In this document: positions 17,732 through 25,766 of the stretch, piece by piece | How positions within the stretch are numbered: position 1 is the first letter of the stretch | How the letters are laid out: every line of letters starts with the position of its first letter | Assembly: GCA_025462645.1 (NCBI GenBank) | Contig: JAOAPB010000077.1 | Coordinates: 62,001-126,000, forward strand | Reading direction: 5' to 3' | DNA: 64,000 nt | Source: Edaphobacter sp. | GTDB taxonomy: Bacteria; Acidobacteriota; Terriglobia; Terriglobales; Acidobacteriaceae | The notes under the pieces: model-generated | The model's database searches: none | What the model was told of the DNA's origin: nothing | The model's input: the letters and a program-made list of their open reading frames with translations, nothing else | Position numbers and translations under genes: made by a program

Positions 17732-18784
17732 ATGCTTCCCTCGTCCTATCGTCGATTCTTCAGTCGCACGGCCATCGTGAGCGGACTCTCGCTCGGCTTG
17801 CTGGCGGCGTGTTCTCCTGCCTTCGCCCAACAAACCTATCAGATTCAGGATCGCTGGAAGATCGGCGGTGACGGCGGTTGGGATTACCTGTTGGCTGATC
17901 CCAGTGCGCATCTGCTGTATGTCACGCATGGACCCCGTGTTGAGGTTCTGGATACCAATACCGGCAAGGCTGTGGGCAGCCTTACCGGCTTCAAGAGCAC
18001 GCATGGCGTGGCGCTCGATGATGCAGGGAAGTATGGATATGTGAGCGACGGCCAGGGCAATACGGTTGTGGTCTTCGATCGGCATAACTTCAAGACTGTA
18101 GCCACGATTCCTGCGGGTATGAACCCCGACGGCATCACCTACGAGCCGGTTACGAAGACGATCTGGGCGTTCAATGGCCGCAGCAACAATGCGAGCGTGA
18201 TCGATACGGCGACCCAGAAGGTCATCGCGACCGTCAAGCTCTCGGGCAGGCCCGAGTTCCCGACGGTCGACGGCAAGGGCACGATCTTCGTCAATATCGA
18301 GGACAAGAACTCGATCGTTCGCCTCGATGCGAAGACGAAGGCGGTCACCGCCGAATGGCCGCTGGCGGGGTGCGATGCGCCGTCCGGAATGGCGATCGAT
18401 ACCGGCCACCACCGGCTCTTCTCGGTGTGCGATGGCAAGAAGATGATAGTGACGGACTATCAGTCGGGTAAGGCGCTGGCTACACCGGCGATCGGCGATT
18501 CCCCGGATGCAGCGGGCTTCGATGTAAAGCATCAACTGGCATTCAGTTCCAATGGCGACGGCACGCTTACCGTTGTGGATGCGGGCAGCCCCGGTTACAA
18601 GGTGCTGCAGAACGTTGCGACGCAGAAGGCCGCGAAGACGATGTCGTTCGATTCAGGCACGGGTCGTATCTATCTTTCGGTTGCCGAGCTGGGACCACGC
18701 CCTGCGGCAACGCCTGAGAATCCACGTCCACGGCCTGCGGTCGTTCCGGGGAGCTTCTCAATTATTGTCGTCGGTCGCAAGTAG
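17732..18784 (+). CDS. Secreted YncE-like beta-propeller protein
   Basis: About 350 aa from ATG 17732, with GGAG upstream at 17723-17726. A Sec signal peptide (SGLSLGLLAACSPAFAQQ) is followed by repeated YVTN/NHL-like blades: LLYVTHGPRVEVLDTNTG, KYGYVSDGQGNTVVVFD, TIWAFNGRSNNASVIDTATQ and LFSVCDGKKMIVTDYQ. Such seven-bladed propellers usually serve as periplasmic binding or scaffold proteins; some bind DNA, metals or partner oxidoreductases. No catalytic residues can be named. A cysteine in LLAACS leaves a lipoprotein reading open. The 11-bp phased repeats upstream tie it to the two-component system. Confidence 0.85.
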   Translation: MLPSSYRRFFSRTAIVSGLSLGLLAACSPAFAQQTYQIQDRWKIGGDGGWDYLLADPSAHLLYVTHGPRVEVLDTNTGKAVGSLTGFKSTHGVALDDAGKYGYVSDGQGNTVVVFDRHNFKTVATIPAGMNPDGITYEPVTKTIWAFNGRSNNASVIDTATQKVIATVKLSGRPEFPTVDGKGTIFVNIEDKNSIVRLDAKTKAVTAEWPLAGCDAPSGMAIDTGHHRLFSVCDGKKMIVTDYQSGKALATPAIGDSPDAAGFDVKHQLAFSSNGDGTLTVVDAGSPGYKVLQNVATQKAAKTMSFDSGTGRIYLSVAELGPRPAATPENPRPRPAVVPGSFSIIVVGRK

Positions 18785-18805
18785 ATTCCTGTCTTGTTCA
18801 GCACG

Positions 18806-18837
18806 AGCCAGCGGCGAAGTATGTCGCTGGCTTTTTT
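18806..18837 (+). terminator. Intrinsic terminator after the propeller gene
   Basis: The 8-bp stem AGCCAGCG/CGCTGGCT is followed directly by six T residues, about 20 nt after the propeller stop codon. This is a classic rho-independent layout. Confidence 0.8.
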
Positions 18838-18989
18838 GCGTCTTCTTGGGGGGGTACCCCCCTCCCCCCTACTTTTGGCGTAAGTCTCCTGTTTGTAATG
18901 AGATGAGGTGCATGTGCGCGTGTAAAGTCGTCTATATAAAGGGGTTACGGGCAAAGTCGTCATTCTAAATGAGTTATGGGACTAAAGAG

Positions 18990-19017
18990 AAAAGCCCCGG
19001 CTTTGGCCGGGGCTTTT
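18990..19017. terminator. Bidirectional terminator hairpin
   Basis: A perfect 12-bp stem, AAAAGCCCCGGC and GCCGGGGCTTTT, with loop TTTG. A-rich on one side and T-rich on the other, so it can act on both strands. It lies between the convergent propeller and RND pump genes. Confidence 0.8.
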
Positions 19018-19204
19018 CTTGACTCTGTATCTAGTGTACCGGATGGGGGGAAACTAGTATGCCAACTCTATTGTCTTTATTTGTATGGAGTTAGATGGGT
19101 TGGGGGCTTGACACGGTTTTTGGGTGGAAGAGGGTAGATAGCGGCAGGTGCGGTGGGCTGGTTATTGAAAAGGAGCGAGCGGTTGTGGTGAGTGAAGACC
19201 TTCG

Positions 19205-19230
19205 GGATCCTTCGCTGCGCTCAGGATGAC
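19205..19230. repeat. Dispersed-repeat-like block (GGATCCTTCGCT...CAGGATGAC type)
   Basis: The sequence GGATCCTTCGCTGCGCTCAG followed by GATGAC matches a repeat that recurs in intergenic regions of many bacterial genomes and that produces spurious HPERSEGS peptides when translated. Only one copy is in this window, so the assignment rests on recognition rather than local repetition. Confidence 0.5.
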
Positions 19231-19320
19231 GGCAAAAACACACACACGCAAACACACACACAAAATACATAGGAAAATACATAGGCAAACACATGGGCAA
19301 ACCATAGGCAAACAGGCAAC
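19231..19320. repeat. CA-rich degenerate tandem repeats
   Basis: A run of CACACACA and then loose copies of ATACATAGG/AAACACATGGGCAAAC/CATAGGCAAAC. The units are short and imperfect, unlike a CRISPR array. The tract lies downstream of the efflux operon. Confidence 0.6.
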
Positions 19321-19348
19321 AGGAGCAACGAGCGTAGGTGAGTTGGTT

Positions 19349-22300
19349 CTAGGCCTCCTGGTGGCGACTGCGTGTGAGCAGGTAGTAGACGACCGGCGTG
19401 ACGATGAGGCTGAGGACCATGGAGATTGCCAAGCCTCCGATGACGGCGATAGCTAGTGGCTGGAGCATCTGTGAACCGGCGCCGAGGGCAAAGGCCAGGG
19501 GCAGCATGCCGCAGACGGCTGCGATTGCGGTCATCAGGATGGGGCGTAGGCGGCGCTGGGCGGCGTGGAGCATGGCCTCGCGGGCGTCGGCTCCCTGGGC
19601 CCGAGCCTTCTCATCGGCATCGAGGAGAAGGATGCCGTTTTTGGCAACGATGCCGATGACCATGATGAGGCCCATGAAGGAGGCTACGTTGAAGCTGGTA
19701 TTGGTGAGGAGAAGAGCGGCGACTACACCGGAGATGGAGAGAATCGACGAGGTGAGGATCGCGATGGGCGCGGAGAAGTTGCGGAACTCGGTGAGCAGAA
19801 CTCCGAAGACCAGGGCGAGGGCGAGCATGAGGACGCGCTCGAGGTCGTGGAAGGACTTCTGTTGCTCTTGATAGGTTCCGCCATACTCCACGCGGACGCT
19901 GGCGGGCAGGTGAAGACCGTCGACGGTCGCCTGTACGCGTTTCATCGCAGTGCCCAGGTCCGAGCCCTCAAGGCGACCGGTGACGACGATATTCTGCTGC
20001 AGGTTCTCGCGACGGATCTCGTTCTGCGGGGGAAGCTGCTGGAGCTGGGCTAGAGAGCCCAGGGTTGCCGTGCGGCCGGTACTGCTGTTGAAGACCGTAT
20101 TGACGATCGAGTCGAGCGACTGGCGGGTCTCGTCGCCGAGGCGGACTCGAATCGTGTAGGGGCGGCTGTTGGCGATGAGGGGATCGGTGGTGGTGACGCC
20201 ATCGAGGATGGAGGTTGCGTCCTCGGCTACCTCCATCGGGGTGAAGCCGAGCCGGGCCGCGACGGTTGGGTCCACCTGGAAGTTTGTCGCTGGGCCGCTG
20301 ATGGTATTGGCGATGCCATCCTGCACGTCGACGACGCCGCTGATCTTGCCGATGGCGTCGGCAACTCGCGGGCCGAGCTGGGCGAGCAACTGATGGTCGG
20401 TTCCGAAGAGCTTGATCTGGATCGGCTGGGGCGCGTTGGAGAGATCGTCGATCATGTCCTGGAGGACCTGGACGAACTCGACATCGAGGGTTGGCTCCGT
20501 AGTCTTGATCTGCTGGCGAACGTCTGCGATGACCTCGTCGATGGGACGGTCGCGCTTGGCCTTGAGCTTTACGGTGAAGTCGCCGGTGTTGGCTTCGGTG
20601 ACGGCGGCGAGGCCCATCTGGAGACCGGTGCGGCGGGAGGTGCTCTCGACCTCCGGCGTCTCATGCAGGATGCGCTCCACATGTTCGAGCACGCGATTGG
20701 TCTCCGCGAGGGAGCTGCCGGCGGGCATGATGTAGTCGAGAACGAAGCCGCCTTCGTCCATCTCGGGCAGCAGGTCGGAGCCGAGGCTCTGGTAGCCGAA
20801 CCACGTTCCCAGGGCCAGAAGCACACAGGCCCCGGCCAGCAGGAACGGCTTCGAGAGGGACCAGTTCAGCACGCGGCTGTGCCAGGCCATGACACGGCCG
20901 AGGAGCTTTCCCGGGGCATCGTGTCTGGACTCTTCCGGCGTCTCGGACTTCTCTTCGCGTAGCAGAACCAGGCCGAGGGCGGGCGTCCAGGTGAGGGCCA
21001 GCAGCAGGGAGGTGAGCAGGGCCGCGGTCATGCAGACGGCGAGGGCGCGGAAGAAGCTGCCGGTGACCCCGGTGACGGAGACGAGCGGGAGGAAGACCAC
21101 GACGGGGGTGATGGTGGAGCCGACGAGCGGCGTTGTGATCTCATGGAGCGCCTTGCGGACGGCGTCGATGCGATTCTCGCCGGAGTCGCGATGGAGGACG
21201 ATGTTCTCCACGACGACGATGGCGTCGTCGATGACCAGGCCAATGGCGGCGGCGAGGCCTCCGAGGGTCATCAGGTTGAAGCTCTCGCCGATGAGCCAGA
21301 GGAAGAGGATGGTGACGGCGACTGTGACGGGGATGACCATGCCGGCGATGAGCGAGGAGCGCCAGTCGTGCAGGAAGAGGAAGAGGATGATGCAGGCGAG
21401 GACGAGGCCGATGAGGATAGCGTCGCGCACGCTGGAGATGCTGTCGCGGACGAGTTGGGACTGATCGTAGTAGGGCTCGAGCTTTACGCCTGGAGGAAGC
21501 TTGGGTGTGAGCTGGCCGATCTCTTTGGCCACGGCATCTGCCACGGCAACGGTGTTGCTGGAGGGTTGGCGGGTGATGTTCAACAGGACTGCGCGTTTGC
21601 CGTTCGCCGTGACGACGGTGTAGACGGGCATGGTGGCGGGCTTGACGGTTGCGACGTCTCCAACGCGAACGGGAACGCCGCCTGGCGTCGTCTTGACGAC
21701 GAGCTGGCTGAGTGCCTGGGCGTCGTGGACCTGGGCTCCGACGAGGCCGAGGATGAGCTGATGGTTCGCCTCGTAGAGGCCGGGCGAGTCGATGATGTTG
21801 GAGGCCTGCATGGAGTTGACGAGGTCGAGGATGGTGACGTTCGCGGTCTGCAGGCGGGCGAGATTTGGGACGACGTGGAACTCAGGGACCTGGCCTCCCT
21901 GAACCGTGACCGTGCTGACCCCGGCGACGCGGTTAAGCGGCGGTTTGAGCTCGTAGGTGGCGATCTCCCAGAGACGGGTCTGAGGGACGGTGTCGGAGGT
22001 GAGGCTGTAGCCGAGGATGGGGAAGGTCGCGAAGGTGAGGCGATTGGTGGTGAGCTTCGCCGTCGCGGGGAGGGTCTGTTGGACTTTGGTCAACGCAGCG
22101 TCGACAAGCTGCAGCGTCTTGAACATGTCGACGTTCCAGTCGAAGAAGAGGCTGACCTCGGCCGAGCCGCGGCTGGTGGTGGAGCGCACGGTGGTGAGGC
22201 CGGGGACGCTGTTGACGGCGTCTTCGATGGGCTTGGTGATGGTGACCTGCATCTGCTCGACGGGCATAACGCCGTTGTCGATGCCGATGACGACCCGAGG

Positions 22301-22462
22301 AAAGCTGGTTTCGGGGAAGACCGAGATGGGCACCTGATAGGCGACGTAGATGCCGGCGATGGTGAGGACGACGACGAAGAAAAAGATGGTGCGGAAGGAG
22401 CGCGCGAGCCAGAAGTGATCTGTCGTGTGAGGCGGAGCGAGGGATGCGTTGGTGGTGGCCAT
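19349..22462 (-). CDS. RND efflux pump, inner-membrane permease
   Basis: 1037 aa, the usual size for the AcrB/HAE1 class. The first membrane helix (FFFVVVLTIAGIYVAY) is followed by porter domains. Helix 4 shows GLVIDDAIVVVENI with the proton-relay aspartate pair, and the C-terminal half repeats the fold (VLTEFRNFSAPIAILTSSILSISG, MGLIMVIGIVAKNGILLLDADE). The aspartate pair favours drug/organic-compound transport over CusA-type metal export. The ATG abuts the adaptor stop codon, so the genes form one operon: tolC-like, adaptor, pump. Substrates cannot be read. The high GC third position yields long antisense open frames that are not genes. Confidence 0.95.
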   Translation of the reverse strand: MATTNASLAPPHTTDHFWLARSFRTIFFFVVVLTIAGIYVAYQVPISVFPETSFPRVVIGIDNGVMPVEQMQVTITKPIEDAVNSVPGLTTVRSTTSRGSAEVSLFFDWNVDMFKTLQLVDAALTKVQQTLPATAKLTTNRLTFATFPILGYSLTSDTVPQTRLWEIATYELKPPLNRVAGVSTVTVQGGQVPEFHVVPNLARLQTANVTILDLVNSMQASNIIDSPGLYEANHQLILGLVGAQVHDAQALSQLVVKTTPGGVPVRVGDVATVKPATMPVYTVVTANGKRAVLLNITRQPSSNTVAVADAVAKEIGQLTPKLPPGVKLEPYYDQSQLVRDSISSVRDAILIGLVLACIILFLFLHDWRSSLIAGMVIPVTVAVTILFLWLIGESFNLMTLGGLAAAIGLVIDDAIVVVENIVLHRDSGENRIDAVRKALHEITTPLVGSTITPVVVFLPLVSVTGVTGSFFRALAVCMTAALLTSLLLALTWTPALGLVLLREEKSETPEESRHDAPGKLLGRVMAWHSRVLNWSLSKPFLLAGACVLLALGTWFGYQSLGSDLLPEMDEGGFVLDYIMPAGSSLAETNRVLEHVERILHETPEVESTSRRTGLQMGLAAVTEANTGDFTVKLKAKRDRPIDEVIADVRQQIKTTEPTLDVEFVQVLQDMIDDLSNAPQPIQIKLFGTDHQLLAQLGPRVADAIGKISGVVDVQDGIANTISGPATNFQVDPTVAARLGFTPMEVAEDATSILDGVTTTDPLIANSRPYTIRVRLGDETRQSLDSIVNTVFNSSTGRTATLGSLAQLQQLPPQNEIRRENLQQNIVVTGRLEGSDLGTAMKRVQATVDGLHLPASVRVEYGGTYQEQQKSFHDLERVLMLALALVFGVLLTEFRNFSAPIAILTSSILSISGVVAALLLTNTSFNVASFMGLIMVIGIVAKNGILLLDADEKARAQGADAREAMLHAAQRRLRPILMTAIAAVCGMLPLAFALGAGSQMLQPLAIAVIGGLAISMVLSLIVTPVVYYLLTRSRHQEA

Positions 22463-23773
22463 CTATTTCTCGTCTCCGCTCTTGCCCGCAGCGGGCTTTT
22501 CTTCGTCGCCGGCAGCGCCTACCTTTACCTTCGTGCCATCTTCAAGGCCGTAGGCTCCTCCGGTTACGACTGTGTCGGTCGGGGAGAGACCGCTGACGAT
22601 CTGTACCTGATCGCTATCCTGAATTCCCAGCTCGACCGGCTTGCGGTGTGAGGCTCCATCGGGGCCGACTACCATGACGGACTTGCTGCCGTCCTGTGCC
22701 GTCAGGATCGCGGCGGTAGGAACCTTCAAGGCGTCCGCTACAGTGCGGCCGGTGACCGAGGCGTGGATCGGGGTTCCAACCTTGAGCGCGCCCTTCTTGT
22801 TATCGATGCGCAGCCAGACCTCTACGGTTGTGCTGCCTGGGTCCAGAGCCGGACTGATGAGGGTGACCTTTGCGGGTAGATCCTTCGGCAGGCCAGGGAC
22901 CGTGATACTTGCGGTATCTCCTAGTGTGAGTCTCTGTGCGAGGCGCTGCGAGAGGTGGACCTTGGCTAGAAGAGCAGAGGTATCCATGACCGTGATGAGT
23001 GGGGTGCCTGCGGGGGCGGTTTCGCCGGCAAAGAGGGAGCGGTCGGTGACGACTCCGTCGATGGGGCTCTTGAGCTGCGAGTAGGCTACCTGCGCTTCGG
23101 CTCCGAGGTATTTGCCCTCCGCCGATGTGAGCTGGCCCCTGGCGGACTTGAGCGTGGCTTCGTGGCTGACGTTCTGCACGGATTCCAGATGACGCTGGGC
23201 GGTGTCGTATGCTGCCTGAGCCTGTACGAGCGCGGCGGTTGCCGTGTCGAGATCGCGGCCGGGGATGGCTCCCTCGGCGAAGAGCTGCTTGCGGCCGTTG
23301 ACGATGCTCTGGTTCAGCTTGAGGTTTGCGGTCGCCTGGGCCAGATCGAGTTGAGCTTTCTGGAGATCCTCCGGTGCCTGCGCGCGGGTTGCCGTCTCAT
23401 AAGACGCCTGGGCCGCTGAGTAGGTGCCCTTGTTGTCCAGAGCGGCGGCCTGGAGGTCCTGATTCTCCAAGGTGGCGAGGAGCTGACCGGCCTTGACTAC
23501 CGATCCTCGCTGCACGTAGAAGCGCTTGACCGGTGCGGTGATCTTTGGCGAAAGAGCAGCCTGGGCGAGAGGAGAGAGGACACCGTCGACGACGATATGC
23601 TCGGCGATTTCACCGTGTTCGGGGTGCTCCGCCTGGACGGTGACTACGGTCTCAGGGACGGTCTCTTTTTTTGTGCAGCCAAGTGCAGAGGCAAGCAGAA
23701 GCGTCGCAGCGCAGAGAAGAAGGTGACGGGAAGCAGATAATGTTTTGTCTTGGTCGCTCATCGATGGCTTCAC
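22463..23773 (-). CDS. RND periplasmic adaptor (membrane fusion) lipoprotein
   Basis: 436 aa from GTG 23773, which overlaps the upstream stop as GTGA; an ATG at 23761 is an alternative. A lipobox is visible (LLLASALGC). The order is a lipoyl-like half (GVLSPLAQAALSPKI ... QRGSVVKAGQLLATLEN), a long alpha-hairpin (about residues 100-220, alanine/glutamine rich), the second lipoyl half (LKSPIDGVVTDRSLFAGETA), a beta-barrel and a membrane-proximal domain. It would bridge the pump and the TolC-like channel. The C-terminus is charged and low-complexity (EEKPAAGKSGDEK). Confidence 0.93.
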   Translation of the reverse strand: MKPSMSDQDKTLSASRHLLLCAATLLLASALGCTKKETVPETVVTVQAEHPEHGEIAEHIVVDGVLSPLAQAALSPKITAPVKRFYVQRGSVVKAGQLLATLENQDLQAAALDNKGTYSAAQASYETATRAQAPEDLQKAQLDLAQATANLKLNQSIVNGRKQLFAEGAIPGRDLDTATAALVQAQAAYDTAQRHLESVQNVSHEATLKSARGQLTSAEGKYLGAEAQVAYSQLKSPIDGVVTDRSLFAGETAPAGTPLITVMDTSALLAKVHLSQRLAQRLTLGDTASITVPGLPKDLPAKVTLISPALDPGSTTVEVWLRIDNKKGALKVGTPIHASVTGRTVADALKVPTAAILTAQDGSKSVMVVGPDGASHRKPVELGIQDSDQVQIVSGLSPTDTVVTGGAYGLEDGTKVKVGAAGDEEKPAAGKSGDEK

Positions 23774-25170
23774 AGGGTTCCTGTCAGGGTTTGCAGATTT
23801 GCGAGAGATGCCTGGTAACGGACTGCGCCGTCTTCCCGGGCGTTCTCGGCCGTGGTCAGTGCGTTTTGTGCGTCGACGACTTCGAGCACGGTAGCCTCGC
23901 CGCTGGTGTAGCGCAGTCTGGTAAGGCGAAGGCTCTCGGCTGCCGTCTGTACGCTTGCGTCGAGAGAGGCGAGCTGGCTGCGAACGCTGGCGGCTTCGGC
24001 GTAGAACTCGTCCAGCGCTACGATTAGATGCTTCTGGGTGGCGGTGAGTGCGACCTGGGCCGCCTTCCTCCGGATCTGGCTTTGTTTGACCCTGTTCTCG
24101 GTTGAGAACCAGTTCCAGATAGGAATGTCAACAGTAGCGCTTGCCGAGTAGCCAAGATTCTGCGTGCCGTCGAGGCCTTTCGCCGCAAACCGTGCTGCGT
24201 CGATGCCGTAGTTGAAGTTGAGGGCCAGATCTGGAAGGTATGCGGACTTGGCCGTGAGGACGTCGACTTCACTGAGGCGCAGGGTTGCTAACGCGCTATT
24301 CAATTCAGGGTTCATGCGCGCGGCGGCTGCCTCCACCTCGGCACGCGTTGGCAACGCAGCTGGCGTATCCGCTACCTGGAGCGTGTATGGTGTGCGTGGA
24401 TCGGGGAAGAGGAGTATGCCTAGTTCGAGACGCGATCGATCAAAGAAAAGTTGCGCGTCGGCCATATCGCGTTGGCGCTGCTGCTGCTGGAGCTGCGCCT
24501 TCACCACATCTGCGTGGGCTACCTCTCTTGCGGTCTCGCGCTTCTGCGTGAGGTCGGTGAAGGCGTCGGCTTCGGTGGAGGCTCGCTGCGCTACTTTGAG
24601 CTTCTGCTCCGATGCCAAGGCTCCGAAGTAAAGGCTGACGACTGCACTGACGAGGCCTCTGCGCGTGACTTCCAATTCGGCACTGGCTCGCGCTGAGGCC
24701 GCAGTTGCGCGCTTGACGTCGGCGAGCTGCAGCAAGCCGAATGTCTCGGTTACTGAGGCCTGACTGGTGTATTCGTGGACTGCGTTATTCGCAATGAAGA
24801 CGGGAAGGGATGGGGTGGCTGTGCCCTGGCCGACATGATCGCGAGGTGTATTCGACTGGGTGTACAAGAACTGATTGTGATAGACGACTGTGGGCAGCAG
24901 GGCGGCTCGCGCGATAGAACGGTCCAGCGCGAGTGCTTTGTTTTCAGCCAGGCTTGCGGCAAATACAGGTTCGTTTGCCTGGGCGCGCTGGATCGCCTCG
25001 GTCAAACTTATGGAGACGGGTGCGACTGATGCCGAGGCTATCGGTACTGTTTGCGAGGATGCGAGCCGAGCGGTGCAGCTCCAGAGGAATAGGGCGACCA
25101 CGACTGAAGCCATGTTCCGGCAGAGGTGCGACTTGTGTTTCTGAAGACCATATGGGACTGACATTGACAT
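23770..25170 (-). CDS. TolC-family outer-membrane efflux protein
   Basis: About 466 aa. The start is uncertain: ATG 25170 (or 25164) gives a basic stretch (GLQKHKSHLCRN) before the hydrophobic core VVVALFLWSC, which suits a signal peptide; a GTG at 25206 and an ATG at 25113 are also in frame. The mature protein has the two long alpha-helical repeats of OEP proteins (for example SLTEAIQRAQANEPVFAAS near the start and LRLTRLRYTSGEATVLEVVD at the end). It is first in the efflux operon. An imperfect palindrome lies in the upstream region. Confidence 0.9.
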   Translation of the reverse strand: MSMSVPYGLQKHKSHLCRNMASVVVALFLWSCTARLASSQTVPIASASVAPVSISLTEAIQRAQANEPVFAASLAENKALALDRSIARAALLPTVVYHNQFLYTQSNTPRDHVGQGTATPSLPVFIANNAVHEYTSQASVTETFGLLQLADVKRATAASARASAELEVTRRGLVSAVVSLYFGALASEQKLKVAQRASTEADAFTDLTQKRETAREVAHADVVKAQLQQQQRQRDMADAQLFFDRSRLELGILLFPDPRTPYTLQVADTPAALPTRAEVEAAAARMNPELNSALATLRLSEVDVLTAKSAYLPDLALNFNYGIDAARFAAKGLDGTQNLGYSASATVDIPIWNWFSTENRVKQSQIRRKAAQVALTATQKHLIVALDEFYAEAASVRSQLASLDASVQTAAESLRLTRLRYTSGEATVLEVVDAQNALTTAENAREDGAVRYQASLANLQTLTGTL

Positions 25171-25212
25171 CGCTATTCGAGAGTATTGAATCAACCTTAA
25201 CTTCACCTGAAA

Positions 25213-25231
25213 TTAGTTTGTTAACAACTAA
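25213..25231. promoter_or_regulatory. Inverted repeat before the efflux operon
   Basis: TTAGTT and AACTAA arms around TGTTAAC, which itself contains the palindrome GTTAAC. Position and form suit a TetR- or MarR-type operator, but no such regulator gene is adjacent. Confidence 0.35.
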
Positions 25232-25449
25232 CGAACTTTATGACCACGATGGTTTGACGACATTGCAAATTAAACTTGACTGTTTTTATGGACCAGAGAT
25301 GACAAGCTCAAGTCGCTAGAGTCTCAGGATTTCAGATGCTGTCACTACATTAGTTTCAAGGGATCGAGCAGGTTGAAGGCTGTTTTTTAGGGCAGTTCTC
25401 ATTTGGAGAGCAACGGGGACAATTACAGGTATACCCCAAGATATAGATG

Positions 25450-25478
25450 TTGACCCGATCTCTAGCGCTTGCTATAGT
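25450..25478 (+). promoter_or_regulatory. Sigma-70 promoter for the nrdAB transcript
   Basis: TTGACC at 25450-25455 and TATAGT at 25473-25478 with a 17-bp spacer. Transcription would start near 25485, directly before the cobalamin riboswitch. Confidence 0.65.
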
Positions 25479-25489
25479 CATTTCACTTC

Positions 25490-25705
25490 ATGGTGTCTGA
25501 CCGAGAGATCAGACTGAAAAGGGAATCCGGCGTAAATCCGGAACTGCCCCGCAGCGGTAAACAGGAACGAACGCTCCTCTGAAAGCACTGGTTCATTTGA
25601 ACTGGGAAGCTGGAGCAAGTAGGTGGCCTGCAAGTCCGAAGACCTGCCAGGAAGCGTGCCGAAATGGCACGAAATTCACACACCTCCGAGGGGAGGATGG
25701 GGTGA
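25490..25705 (+). promoter_or_regulatory. Cobalamin riboswitch upstream of nrdA
   Basis: The conserved core is clear: AAGGGAATCCGG, then AACTGCCCCGCAGCGGTAAA, an AGCACTGG segment, and the B12 box AAGTCCGAAGACCTGCC at about 25630-25647. A paired region (CCTCCGAGGGGAGGATGGGG) follows and could form the expression platform before the GTG start at 25767. Cobalamin binding normally lowers downstream expression, which suits control of the B12-independent class I ribonucleotide reductase. A near-duplicate lies before metE at 29256. Confidence 0.93.
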
Positions 25706-25766
25706 TCGCAGCTACTTCTCAGGCGATCTTCCGTCTCTTCTGCTCGGGGTAAAAGGATGCCTCCCC

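Larger units (their letters stand above)
18785..19348. other. 564-bp gene-free stretch with terminators and simple repeats
   Basis: No convincing gene. It holds two terminator hairpins (18806-18837 and 18990-19017), a G7-TA-C6 palindrome (18848-18862), a dispersed-repeat-like block (19205-19230) and a CA-rich degenerate repeat tract up to about 19320. It separates the convergent propeller and efflux genes. Confidence 0.7.

Noticed and set aside
19091-19300. A small minus-strand frame encoding HPERSEGS-like residues
   Set aside because: This is the known spurious translation of a dispersed repeat.
19226-19320. Possible CRISPR-like array
   Set aside because: The units are short, variable and without constant spacers; no cas genes are present.
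21143-22651. A long plus-strand open frame (502 codons) across the RND pump gene
   Set aside because: It is antisense to a well-supported pump, has repetitive acidic/glycine composition typical of GC-rich antisense frames, and no ribosome site.
25623-25766. An N-terminal extension of NrdA from an ATG at 25623
   Set aside because: This stretch is the B12 box and platform of the riboswitch; AAAGGA before the GTG at 25767 marks a better start.
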